Shown piece after piece: positions 20,318-29,496 of a DNA stretch of 64,000 nucleotides. This DNA is from Pseudomonadota bacterium. GTDB taxonomy: Bacteria; Bdellovibrionota_B; Oligoflexia; Oligoflexales; CAIYRB01. Every line of letters begins with the position of its first letter. Positions within the stretch are counted from its first letter, which is position 1. A program made the translations under genes and the position numbers. The stretch covers positions 54,218 through 118,217 of the forward strand of contig JAPLFY010000041.1 of the NCBI GenBank assembly GCA_026390435.1. Reading direction: 5' to 3'. Below the pieces are notes generated by a model, which saw only the letters and a list, made by a program, of their open reading frames with translations, did no database searches and was not told the DNA's origin.

Positions 20318-22264
20318 TCAGCGCGCACTATACATTATGATCGTGTTCTCAGCCAAAACCCTCACCTCACTATCGGGGTCGGATTTTGCTAGACGTTCAA
20401 TTGCAGATTTTGCAATCGACATAGTCTGATAATACTCCCCAAGCTGACGGATCAAAGCGGACCGTACCGAGGCCACTGGTTCATTTTGCAATTGCCTAAC
20501 TAACATCTCGCATGACGCCCGGGATGTCGGCTGTTGAGCTATCACTCGCACCACGTTTTGTCGCACTTGAGCGGACGGATCACTCAACATACCCAGTACG
20601 ACCTCACTAGCCGCAGGAGAGGACACATTGCGAAGCGCATTTACCCCAGCTATGCGGGTACTTTCCATAGAATCTTTAAGCAACGGACTAGCCAGATCGA
20701 TCACCCGCGAAGACCCGGTATTTCCTAATACTGCGAGTGCCACAAGCTTTCCATCCAATGTCGTGGCCCGATTGAATTCGCCAACGAAATCATTCGCGAT
20801 CAGATCAGCACGGCCCTGATCTGATTTTTTCAGATGATTGGCGACAGTACCTAGCCCAAGTTGAGCCATGGAACGAACCACTGAATCCGTTGACTTAGTG
20901 AGCGTCCGCAATGCCTGCTCAATTAAAGCGCTGGGCTCCTGCGGCTGACTGAGCAAGCTGATCAAATTACTTGCGAAAGCTGGATCAGAGGCACGAGACA
21001 TGATCTCTTCTACCAGAGTTGATTGGCATTCAAGACACCCAACATAAGCTAGGGCGCTAAGCGACTGCTGCAACCACAGATCTTTTGCCTCCAGCCCCTT
21101 AAGAGTGACTCGGAGTGCTGACAAATTATCATCATTAACGCGAACATATGCGACTAAACGGTCGTAATTTAATCGCTCTTCATTGGCACTAGTTTTTTGG
21201 CCCGCATCGCCCAATTGTCGGAACTCATCCTGAATATCATTTAATTTAGTCTGGCCAAGACGCTCCTTAGCATAAGTCTTTAACTGAGAGACATCCCGCT
21301 TTGGATCTCTTGCCGATGAAGCTGGAGATTCCACTTCATTTCGCCACGCAGTTACATTTGCGTGTGTCTGCAGTTGACGTTTTACGAATCTTAAAGAGTA
21401 CCCGGTCTTTGCGACTGAGACCATTTGCTGAGGTATCTCACCGACTGAAACTGAAGCGGACTCTTGACCATCGATCTGCCGCGCCCATCCAGTTTTACTA
21501 TCAAGATTGAATTTAACTTGGCCATTCAGCACACCTCGCACAGCAGGCGCGGCGCTACCGGCAGTCGAACTAGACATCGTCAAATAGCCCGTCTTTGCCT
21601 TAGTCGCCTGGATGTAGCCGCCACTTTCCGAATCGACATGGTATTCCGCCTGATAAATGCCGCTGCCATCTAATTCCCGCTGAGTCCAATTACGCGAGGA
21701 GGCAGAATCCCCCCAATTAAACTGAAATCCAGCAGCCACCTGCTTCAGCAATTGTTCTGCAAAACGGTCGATATTACTGCTAGTGGAAAAACCAGCTATG
21801 TGACCTTGCTTAGCCAGCGCCACCATCATTCCCCGCTGCAAATCCCTAGTTGTGTCCGCAAGGTCTCGTTCCCCAAGATGACGGCCGTCCTGAGCGAAAT
21901 CTATTTTAATGCCTGGACTAAATCGCATAAGAGTCTGCCAAATATCGGCGCCTTCAGCTACCGCGACAATCTCCAGCACACCTTCGATATCAAGTGAGAT
22001 TGTCCTTGCTGTACCTAGGTTCGCTCCTGCCCCACCATTCTCGTCCATCGTGATATCGCTGTGCATTTTCACATCAAATGATTGCTGGTCATCGATAGCG
22101 AAGGAAATCGAAGCAGGGTGAATGCTATTTGTTTCGTGATTAGGACCAGACGCCACACCAAAAAGTGACATCTTCCTTGCCAGGACCAGGAAAAGTGAGC
22201 CCAATGAGGCGAGCACGACTATAGATATGATTATGGTAGCCTTCTTAGAGCTATTGATCCGCAT
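20318..22264 (-). CDS. Secreted/anchored HEAT-repeat protein with vitellogenin-N-like (LLTP-like) N-terminal half
   Basis: 648 residues with an N-terminal hydrophobic anchor (about 9-29). Residues ~45-290 are beta-rich. Their order resembles the N-sheet of large lipid transfer proteins: a strand SFDVKMHSDITM, then ISLDIEGVLEIVAV, then VALAKQGHIAGF followed by an amphipathic helix (IDRFAEQLLKQVAAGFQF), then DGSGIYQAEYHV and a KAKTGYL strand. Residues ~330-648 are HEAT-type helical repeats (LGNTGSSRVIDLASPLLKD, AGVNALRNVSSP, VRQNVVRVIAQ). Beta barrel then helical array is the LLTP layout. This is inference from pattern, not a search. Its gene is convergent with tamB, two bases apart. Confidence 0.6.
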   Translation of the reverse strand: MRINSSKKATIIISIVVLASLGSLFLVLARKMSLFGVASGPNHETNSIHPASISFAIDDQQSFDVKMHSDITMDENGGAGANLGTARTISLDIEGVLEIVAVAEGADIWQTLMRFSPGIKIDFAQDGRHLGERDLADTTRDLQRGMMVALAKQGHIAGFSTSSNIDRFAEQLLKQVAAGFQFNWGDSASSRNWTQRELDGSGIYQAEYHVDSESGGYIQATKAKTGYLTMSSSTAGSAAPAVRGVLNGQVKFNLDSKTGWARQIDGQESASVSVGEIPQQMVSVAKTGYSLRFVKRQLQTHANVTAWRNEVESPASSARDPKRDVSQLKTYAKERLGQTKLNDIQDEFRQLGDAGQKTSANEERLNYDRLVAYVRVNDDNLSALRVTLKGLEAKDLWLQQSLSALAYVGCLECQSTLVEEIMSRASDPAFASNLISLLSQPQEPSALIEQALRTLTKSTDSVVRSMAQLGLGTVANHLKKSDQGRADLIANDFVGEFNRATTLDGKLVALAVLGNTGSSRVIDLASPLLKDSMESTRIAGVNALRNVSSPAASEVVLGMLSDPSAQVRQNVVRVIAQQPTSRASCEMLVRQLQNEPVASVRSALIRQLGEYYQTMSIAKSAIERLAKSDPDSEVRVLAENTIIMYSAR

Positions 22265-22305
22265 AAGTCCTCACTTGATTCCAAAATTATGTAGGCTGAG
22301 ACCGA

Positions 22306-23694
22306 TCACAATGCGGACTGAGAGTCTGCTGGAAAACACTGATCTTCGGTTTTTAAGATACTCAACTCGTGACTTGTGCCTGCCCAATTGACAAAATTCA
22401 TATCGCCACGCCAACCAAGCGGAAGCTTTCCGAGCGACTTTTCGGGTTTTCCTAGCTGTGCGTACGCAGTAAGTTTTCCACCGAGAACTTCGGTCACCGC
22501 AAGCTTAATATTGCCGTTATAACAGAAGGCTAGCTTGCCATCTTTGTCTTTCGTCAATGCCACTAGACCATTGCCGCTCATTCGTGCGCTTGCAATGCTA
22601 AATACGCCATCAACTCCTGCCTTTGCAAATTTGACATCAGCTCCGCCTTCGAGACTGACCGAGGATGAAATATTAGGACCTATACCGGCGCTGAGGGACG
22701 TGGGCCTCAAGTTATAGTTAACCGGCACGGACCCCTTGATCCGAAATGCCCAGCTTACCCTGAACGGCAATGGGCCGACTGCGAATGTCAATGTGCCTGG
22801 ATAGTTGTGATTGACACTTAGTAGCGATTTATTGAGTGATTTGTCCGGTTCATTTAACGAGATCTCCTTAAATGCCTCCTGGCCAAAAATCTGAATCTGC
22901 AAATTCAGAGAAGCCGCCTGACGCAACTGCAAAGCGTGAGTCTCAAGCTTTGTAAAAATTAATGATCTTTGAACTCCAAATGCCTTACCAGCGACATCGG
23001 CAGAGCTATGCAGCGCCATCCCCTTTTTGTTTCTAACATAAAAATATCCGGTTACTGAGGCTGAAAACTGGTCACTACCAACTCTGTAATTGCGCGCGCC
23101 ACCAATCCAACCGTCCTCGACACTATAACTCTTGGCTATTGCGACATCTTCCTGGTTTGAAAATTTATCCAAGTTCGCCTTCTGTTGTTCGACTACTGAG
23201 CCCAAATCAATCTTTGGTGAAGCCACATCCACAACCTGCAAATTCTGAGATCCCGCCCCGTGGTCGATCACATCTAATAGGTCTATTCCTGCCTGAGCTA
23301 ACATACCGCCTAGGTCGGCAATTTCTTTTAGTGCAACCTCCTTTGCCACAATCTTACACTCGCCAGAAATAGCTATGGCAACGGATCCGATATTGGCTTG
23401 GGCCGATTTATCATCACAGTTTGATGGCAGCCGACCTAACACCGCTTGACTCATGGAACCTGTCCAAGTGAACGGGGCCGCCTTGGGTTTAAAATAATCC
23501 CCGCTGTTGATGCTAGCGTCGGCAGCGCCAACGCTGGAGCTTGGCCCAATAGGACCTGAAACATCGAAGGTACTTACAGCCCCCCCCGGAGCCGAGTCAT
23601 ATATCTTCGACTTTGAGTGTTCCTTACAGCTGCTCAGCAAGGGCACGAAAAGAGATTCAAATGCAAACAACCAAATGAACCGAATCCGATTCAT
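22306..23694 (-). CDS. Lipoprotein of unknown function, beta-rich
   Basis: 462 residues. The leader ends LLSSC (Cys 22). GGAAGAG precedes the ATG. After a Gly/Ser-rich linker the protein is dominated by alternating hydrophobic strands, especially residues ~290-400 (FRVSWAFRIKGSVPVNYNL, SVSLEGGADVKF), suggesting an open beta sheet or barrel-like fold. Six cysteines besides the lipid Cys are visible. It lies 41 bases upstream of the LLTP-like gene on the same strand, so the two products may work together at the outer membrane. I do not recognise a family. Confidence 0.65.
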   Translation of the reverse strand: MNRIRFIWLFAFESLFVPLLSSCKEHSKSKIYDSAPGGAVSTFDVSGPIGPSSSVGAADASINSGDYFKPKAAPFTWTGSMSQAVLGRLPSNCDDKSAQANIGSVAIAISGECKIVAKEVALKEIADLGGMLAQAGIDLLDVIDHGAGSQNLQVVDVASPKIDLGSVVEQQKANLDKFSNQEDVAIAKSYSVEDGWIGGARNYRVGSDQFSASVTGYFYVRNKKGMALHSSADVAGKAFGVQRSLIFTKLETHALQLRQAASLNLQIQIFGQEAFKEISLNEPDKSLNKSLLSVNHNYPGTLTFAVGPLPFRVSWAFRIKGSVPVNYNLRPTSLSAGIGPNISSSVSLEGGADVKFAKAGVDGVFSIASARMSGNGLVALTKDKDGKLAFCYNGNIKLAVTEVLGGKLTAYAQLGKPEKSLGKLPLGWRGDMNFVNWAGTSHELSILKTEDQCFPADSQSAL

Positions 23695-23727
23695 AGCACT
23701 CTTCCTTCATATATTCAGCGAAGCCGA

Positions 23728-26253
23728 TCAGACATGGCGTCCAACGGCAAGAAATACGCAGTCATCGATCACTGGATTATTCGCAATATGGTCCTTATAA
23801 GTCGTCAAGATGTCCTGGTATATCGACTGCGAATTCGAACTTTCGCCCATGATCTTGCGGATATTTCGAGGGGAGATAGATTGACCTGATAAGGATCTAT
23901 TTTTAACCAGACCGTCTGTGTATAAAAATAACGTGTCACCCGGATCAACTTGAAATCTTGAAACGAGACATTGCTCCAAGAATTCAATTTCACCGAGATG
24001 AAAACCGCGCTGCACGAGCGTACGAACTTCCCCATCATGTTTGATATATAAAGGCATGTGAGCGGCATTCAAAAATGATCCCTGGCCAGACTTAATGTCA
24101 AGCACAACGAACGCCATGGTCATCGAACAATTCAAAGGCTTCCCAAAGCGAACTATCGCCGCGTTGGCAGCTCTAGCAAGCTGATAAATAACCTCATCAG
24201 TAGACATGTCTACAGAATCTAATAATGAATTATAGACGGTCCCTAGAGCAGAACTAACCGCCGTCGAGACCAAAATTGCTGATGTGCCGATTGCACTCAC
24301 GTCACCGATCTGCAAATAAAGATGTCCAGCCTTTGAATCATAATGATAACCAAAAAAATCCCCGCCTACGTGCTGAGCCTCTTGGTAAAAAAAATCAATA
24401 TCGATACCAGGTATGTCCTTTTCGCCCTCGTTCAATACACCCGTCCGGTAGGAGGCTGCGATTTCTTTGTCAAAGTCGGTGCGAGACTTAGTTTTAGCTT
24501 CTTCGATATACTCATCGAGAAGAGCCGTTATTCCCGATTTCGCCGATTTTATGCCTGAACTTTTCTTAATGATTTGATCGACGATAGCACTAAAATGAAC
24601 TGAATCGCTTTGCAAGCTTGACTTGGATCTGACAGTCCGAATATCTAGTTTATTGATAATTTCCTGTGTTGGCTCAGAATTCGGCATCGTACTGATGACT
24701 TTACGCTCGGGCCTAAGTGAACTTAACTGCGAAAATTCGTGCACCAAGTGCGATACCTTAGCTTCGCAACCCCACATACTATAAAACTGGCAAGCTTCTC
24801 TTAACTGCTGGCCTGCCAAGACTTCGTCACGCTGTTCAAGGCTAAATCTACCCAGGCATTCTTGAACAAACGCAAGTGGCAGTAAATAACCCGAGTCCCT
24901 CGCTTTGCTTCTAGCCAAACAATAGTAATTAAAAGACGTCTCAACCCTACCGAAGATGCGAGCAATTTCGGCGCAAATCAGGTTCCATGCCCAAGCAAAA
25001 CCCGAGGGATTGGCCTTTGATAGGTAATAAACAAAGCCTATCTCAGCCCGCAACTTGAGCAATTTTCGGTAGGGCCACTGACCCTGAAATCTGAGGGAAG
25101 CAATGTCAGCATAAATCATTAAGATGCGGCATTGGGGTGAAATAGGAACCAAAAGACCGGATCGCTTCTGATTATTTTTTAAATGCCCGTATGCTGACGA
25201 AGCCTCGTCATACTTACCCCAAATGGCAGCGATAGCACCTATCAATGTCCAGTGAAATGAAACACTGATGATGTCTCCATCCGCCTTGCAAGCACGAAGA
25301 AAGAGTTCGTCGGCCCTAATGTCGTTAGATAAATCATTTACGCCAAGCTTTGACTTAGCTAACTGACCAATAGTTTTTGAAAGGAACAACGTATTGCGAA
25401 CAGCAAGTGAGCCAGTACCCCGATGCGCCCACCTAAGTGAGGCATCCGTACATTCTAGAACCTTAGCAAAAGTGTCCCAGGTGAACAGGTCGCTCAGGAG
25501 CTCGCAATCGAGCGAAAAAGCTGTCGTTGATAAATCTACAGAATTTTTTATCGCCGCTAACTGCTGCCCAATCATCTTGGGCGTCAAACGGCGTGGATAG
25601 GTCCAGGGAAATAATAGCCCCTTCCAATCCGTTGAGACATGTGTCTGCCTTTGCTTTAGTCGACTATCCGTCGCCACTCGAGTTGCCAACCGAGCACATA
25701 CTGAAGCGAATGAATATCGCCTGATATACTGCGAATTTTGCATGACACCGAATAAACCGATACTGCGTGATGCCGCTTCACCAAAGCCATGCTTGAGAAA
25801 TCTTCTCACCTGCGTAGCCACCAAAAACGCAGCCAGCATGGGGTCGGTAAAAAAAGACATGGAAATGCTGCGATCGATTTTCTGACTTATTGCAATCTGA
25901 CTTTGATCGATCATCTCAGCCATGGGCACCCTACCCTTGCTACCCTTGCTACCCTTCATGCGCAGAGACACAGAGGTGAGCCACACCTCAAGCAAGACAC
26001 GGCCAAGTGTCGGGTGGCGAGGTATACGGAGCCCCAGTTCTTTGAGATCCATGATTGCTGTGTCGAGAGACTCGGCAACCTCAGCTGGCTCGGTTAGGGT
26101 ATCCGCATCCAAAAACGATGTTAGCTCGGCTGAGAGATGTGACGAGTCGCCGCGATTAGCTGCATCGTTCGGAACCGGCTGGGGTGCGTCTTTCATGGGT
26201 TGCCTGGCAGCGGCAGAGTCACCGCAGAAAGTAACGGAACTCATGTGGGTCAT
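23728..26253 (-). CDS. TPR-like N-terminal region plus SpoIIE/RsbU-type PP2C phosphatase
   Basis: 841 residues. The C-terminal domain (about 600-841) carries the PP2C/SpoIIE metal-binding signatures in order: GGDFFG (Asp about 632), IGDVSAIG, LYTDGL and VIDDCVFLAV. RsbU/SpoIIE phosphatases dephosphorylate Ser/Thr of anti-sigma antagonists. The first ~550 residues are helical with no kinase or sensor motif and look like degenerate TPR-type repeats. No partner STAS or HPK gene is in the window. A 9-bp triplet repeat near the 5' end encodes KGSKGSKG. It starts the three-gene minus-strand group between tamB and the Omp85 gene. Confidence 0.82.
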   Translation of the reverse strand: MTHMSSVTFCGDSAAARQPMKDAPQPVPNDAANRGDSSHLSAELTSFLDADTLTEPAEVAESLDTAIMDLKELGLRIPRHPTLGRVLLEVWLTSVSLRMKGSKGSKGRVPMAEMIDQSQIAISQKIDRSISMSFFTDPMLAAFLVATQVRRFLKHGFGEAASRSIGLFGVMQNSQYIRRYSFASVCARLATRVATDSRLKQRQTHVSTDWKGLLFPWTYPRRLTPKMIGQQLAAIKNSVDLSTTAFSLDCELLSDLFTWDTFAKVLECTDASLRWAHRGTGSLAVRNTLFLSKTIGQLAKSKLGVNDLSNDIRADELFLRACKADGDIISVSFHWTLIGAIAAIWGKYDEASSAYGHLKNNQKRSGLLVPISPQCRILMIYADIASLRFQGQWPYRKLLKLRAEIGFVYYLSKANPSGFAWAWNLICAEIARIFGRVETSFNYYCLARSKARDSGYLLPLAFVQECLGRFSLEQRDEVLAGQQLREACQFYSMWGCEAKVSHLVHEFSQLSSLRPERKVISTMPNSEPTQEIINKLDIRTVRSKSSLQSDSVHFSAIVDQIIKKSSGIKSAKSGITALLDEYIEEAKTKSRTDFDKEIAASYRTGVLNEGEKDIPGIDIDFFYQEAQHVGGDFFGYHYDSKAGHLYLQIGDVSAIGTSAILVSTAVSSALGTVYNSLLDSVDMSTDEVIYQLARAANAAIVRFGKPLNCSMTMAFVVLDIKSGQGSFLNAAHMPLYIKHDGEVRTLVQRGFHLGEIEFLEQCLVSRFQVDPGDTLFLYTDGLVKNRSLSGQSISPRNIRKIMGESSNSQSIYQDILTTYKDHIANNPVIDDCVFLAVGRHV

Positions 26254-26469
26254 GATCCCACTTATATCATATCATTAACTACATCGACCTTCGGAGGAAC
26301 TGGTATAGGGCAGACGCCACATCAGCCTTGAATTCGGATAATTCTGACAATAATGCCGATTGTTCGCTTTTTACCAGGACCCGCCTGCAGGGTTCCCACA
26401 ATCAACATAAATCGGTATTGTTAAGCTTTGGTGGTATGTTACAGCGACTGAGGCGAAAGGCGGACGGCT

Positions 26470-29460
26470 GTGCGAGCTTTTTCATCCCTCGTTGCCTGGA
26501 CGAGTTTTATGATGGCCATGGTGCTGTCGCCGCGAGCAACCGCAGCGACCTGGCGGCCGGTTGATGGCTTAATTCCAGCCTCAGCCCTGGAGCGCCTTGC
26601 CGAGCGTTACCCAACCATTCGCGACGCTAATGAACTTGAAAATCTGCTTCTTGATATCGGACGTCGCCAACAAATGCTGCGTCTGGAAGCAAGATTTGAG
26701 CATGAAACGTGGGTCATTGACGGAACGCCCGCGACTCTAATCGCGGATCTGGAAGTGCGGGTCACTGCCCGCATGATGGCCCAGCTCGTCTACGCATCGC
26801 TGCAAAATTATATTGGACAAGTAGACTCTCCAGAGTCACGGGTTAAAGTCGTCGATGTGGTGCAACGCTTTATGCATCGGCACGGATATCCATGGTCTCA
26901 CACCAATCTGAAAACTAGCGAAAATGAAGAGGGTACGGTCTACGATATCGCTGTAGATGAAGGCACACCCTGCGTACTTGATCGCATCGACATTGGGTTC
27001 AAATTACCTGTTGGAACAAAACTAGATATTAGGCCCGGTGACTCCTGCGACCTGGAACTCGTCGACACAGCTATCAGCGATTTAGAAACTCAACTCCGAG
27101 ATAATGGATACAGTCAGGTTAAGCTCATCTCTCCGGTGATCTCGTTTCACCCTAGACCAGCGACAGCATCTCTGACGATAACGGGGACACTCGGCCAGCG
27201 TATCAGTTATGAAATCGTCGATGATAGCCACAGATTCTTGCTCGACGACCTATTTGGCGACGAAGATCTCACGGCAATTGATCCGACAATAGTCAGTCCT
27301 GATGCTATGACAGCTGAGCTTGCACGACGCTACCGCAACCGTGGATTTCTTGATGTAAGTATCAAAGGACCGACACCCAAGACCGAAAATAGCGATGCTA
27401 TCGTTTACGTTTACCACGTTAATCCAGGCAGACAATATGTGCTCAAGAGCGTCCAATTCGAAGGGGTCACCGTCTTTTCCCAAAAGCAGCTCATGGAAAT
27501 CATTGGAGTTGGCAGACTTTGGCAAAGCTCACAGCCTTATAACTATGAAGAAATTCAGCAAGGTCTCATGGCTCTACGGGCAAAATATCAACAAGAAGGC
27601 TACTGGGATGTCGACATCCATGACCCAGGAACCGGTCAACGCGACAAAGAGACAGGATCGATTCGACTTACGATTGCGGTCAATGAGGGAACATCGAGAA
27701 AACTTGCCGAAGTCAAAATTGTTGGCAACAGGGCCCTGACAAGCGCAGAGATCCTAGATATCCTAAATATGCCTACTGAGGCGCCGGTCGATCGCGCCAA
27801 GATCCTGGATTTTCAGCAGCAACTACGAACTGCATACGTCGCCAAAGGCTACCTTTACAGTGACGTTCAAATAGAATTAAAGGCCCAAGAACGCAAACGC
27901 ACCCGATGGCTTGAGTTACAGGTAAACATAGTGGAAGGTCAGCGCGTACGTTTTGGCGATATCAACATAGTTGGCCTCACCAGGACGCATGAAAAAGTCG
28001 TCCGTCGTGAATTACTGTTCCACAGCGGTGACTGGTACGAGCCAGAATTGATCAGTAATACGCGTCAAGCCTTGAATCGCCTGGGCATTTTCAGATCGGT
28101 TCAGATAGTGCCGACAGATCGAAACGCCATCGCAGATAAAGAACCAGAACTAGATATCAACATAGACATTCGTGAAGGACGCCCTGGTTCAGTCGCATAT
28201 GGTCCTGGCTGGAGCTTAATCCGCGGATGGAACTACGAAGCCGAGGCTGCCTACAACAATATTGGAGGTGTCGGAAGGCAGGCATCTATTCGCGGCTCTA
28301 TCAGCCAAGAGCGAAATCAATACGGTATTGGCCCTCGAACTTTGCTAGGCCGAAAAATTGGTATCGGCTATACAGAGCCATTTGTCTTGAACCTGCCCAT
28401 TGATGCATCAGTACGGTCTAAACAAGAGGCATTTTGGGACGGAAAATTGTGGACACTCAGCTTCAGTGGCGAATTGGAATTTAAGTATAAATTTCGTCGA
28501 TTGTTGCCAAACAGTTTTGTGTCCGCTTTCTATGGACAGAAGATTGCAAATGTCGAAGGTTCGGCACTACAGCTGGCAAACCTTGTCGCTAACAATGAGC
28601 ACGTCGGATCTCTTGGGCTCCGCTTTAATATTGACCGCCGCAATAATCTAAAGTTCCCAACAGCCGGCTACGTCGCCAATACGGAAGCCTCCTGGGCCAG
28701 ATACGAACTCAACGGCGATGTTCGCTATTTCCGTTGGGACATTGGAATCGGCCGCTATTTTGACCTAACAAACGATTCCGTGTTCGCTCTTGGAATTTAC
28801 GGAACTGGCTACGACGATATCCAGCGTAAGGGCAATAAAATAGGGATCCTACCCCAGCAGGAGCGCCTATCATCGGGTGATGACACAGTACGCGGCTTCC
28901 CAATCGCCAGCCTCGGCCCTTTGGTGAAAGCGCCGGTATTTACAGATAACGGCACCTGCAACGTCAATTACAATAGATCTTCCTTGTTCGGGACAAATCG
29001 ACTTTCGATAAAAAGCGAGATTAGGCATAAATTCAGCGATGTCTGGGCCGCAACTGGCTTTGTCGATAATGGGAACGTATTCCTATCACCTGAGCAAATG
29101 AATCGATTCCAGGAAGCTTACAGCGGCCCCGTCGCGGATCCAAACTTAGCTCAGCACCCTAATTGTCGCAACTATGCCCCGGCGCCGGTGCGAACGATCG
29201 AGGATAACTTCGCCTATAAATTTGCAGATCTTGCGCGAAATCCGTCCTATCTTTGGTCGCGAAACTACTATTCCTATGGTGGCTCACTCGACTTTCTCAC
29301 GGCGCTTGGATCGATAAACATTACCTACGGCCTACCTTGGCGAGAGCCTAAGACACAAGCTTGTCGTGACGACCCCAAACAGTGTAACCGAAGGGCACGG
29401 CAAACCGGCCCTTGGTTTAGTCGCGGCGAATTTCTAGTCAACATAGGTGCGCGCTTCTAA
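26470..29460 (+). CDS. Omp85 family outer-membrane assembly protein (BamA/TamA type)
   Basis: 996 residues from GTG 26470, with AGGCGG upstream and a signal peptide cut near ATAA (about 26). At least four, probably five, POTRA modules follow: examples are the blocks ending RYRNRGFLDVSI, LRAKYQQEGYWDVDI, LRTAYVAKGYLYSDV and LNRLGIFRSVQIV. The 16-strand barrel domain (about 600-996) contains the lid-loop motif VRGF and ends in a terminal Phe (NIGARF), the usual barrel signature. Five POTRAs is closer to BamA, but the gene neighbourhood with tamB suggests a TamA role. The barrel inserts or helps insert outer-membrane proteins. Confidence 0.88.
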   Translation: MRAFSSLVAWTSFMMAMVLSPRATAATWRPVDGLIPASALERLAERYPTIRDANELENLLLDIGRRQQMLRLEARFEHETWVIDGTPATLIADLEVRVTARMMAQLVYASLQNYIGQVDSPESRVKVVDVVQRFMHRHGYPWSHTNLKTSENEEGTVYDIAVDEGTPCVLDRIDIGFKLPVGTKLDIRPGDSCDLELVDTAISDLETQLRDNGYSQVKLISPVISFHPRPATASLTITGTLGQRISYEIVDDSHRFLLDDLFGDEDLTAIDPTIVSPDAMTAELARRYRNRGFLDVSIKGPTPKTENSDAIVYVYHVNPGRQYVLKSVQFEGVTVFSQKQLMEIIGVGRLWQSSQPYNYEEIQQGLMALRAKYQQEGYWDVDIHDPGTGQRDKETGSIRLTIAVNEGTSRKLAEVKIVGNRALTSAEILDILNMPTEAPVDRAKILDFQQQLRTAYVAKGYLYSDVQIELKAQERKRTRWLELQVNIVEGQRVRFGDINIVGLTRTHEKVVRRELLFHSGDWYEPELISNTRQALNRLGIFRSVQIVPTDRNAIADKEPELDINIDIREGRPGSVAYGPGWSLIRGWNYEAEAAYNNIGGVGRQASIRGSISQERNQYGIGPRTLLGRKIGIGYTEPFVLNLPIDASVRSKQEAFWDGKLWTLSFSGELEFKYKFRRLLPNSFVSAFYGQKIANVEGSALQLANLVANNEHVGSLGLRFNIDRRNNLKFPTAGYVANTEASWARYELNGDVRYFRWDIGIGRYFDLTNDSVFALGIYGTGYDDIQRKGNKIGILPQQERLSSGDDTVRGFPIASLGPLVKAPVFTDNGTCNVNYNRSSLFGTNRLSIKSEIRHKFSDVWAATGFVDNGNVFLSPEQMNRFQEAYSGPVADPNLAQHPNCRNYAPAPVRTIEDNFAYKFADLARNPSYLWSRNYYSYGGSLDFLTALGSINITYGLPWREPKTQACRDDPKQCNRRARQTGPWFSRGEFLVNIGARF

Positions 29461-29496
29461 AGAATAGTTACGCGAGCCCATGCAATGGATGCGATA

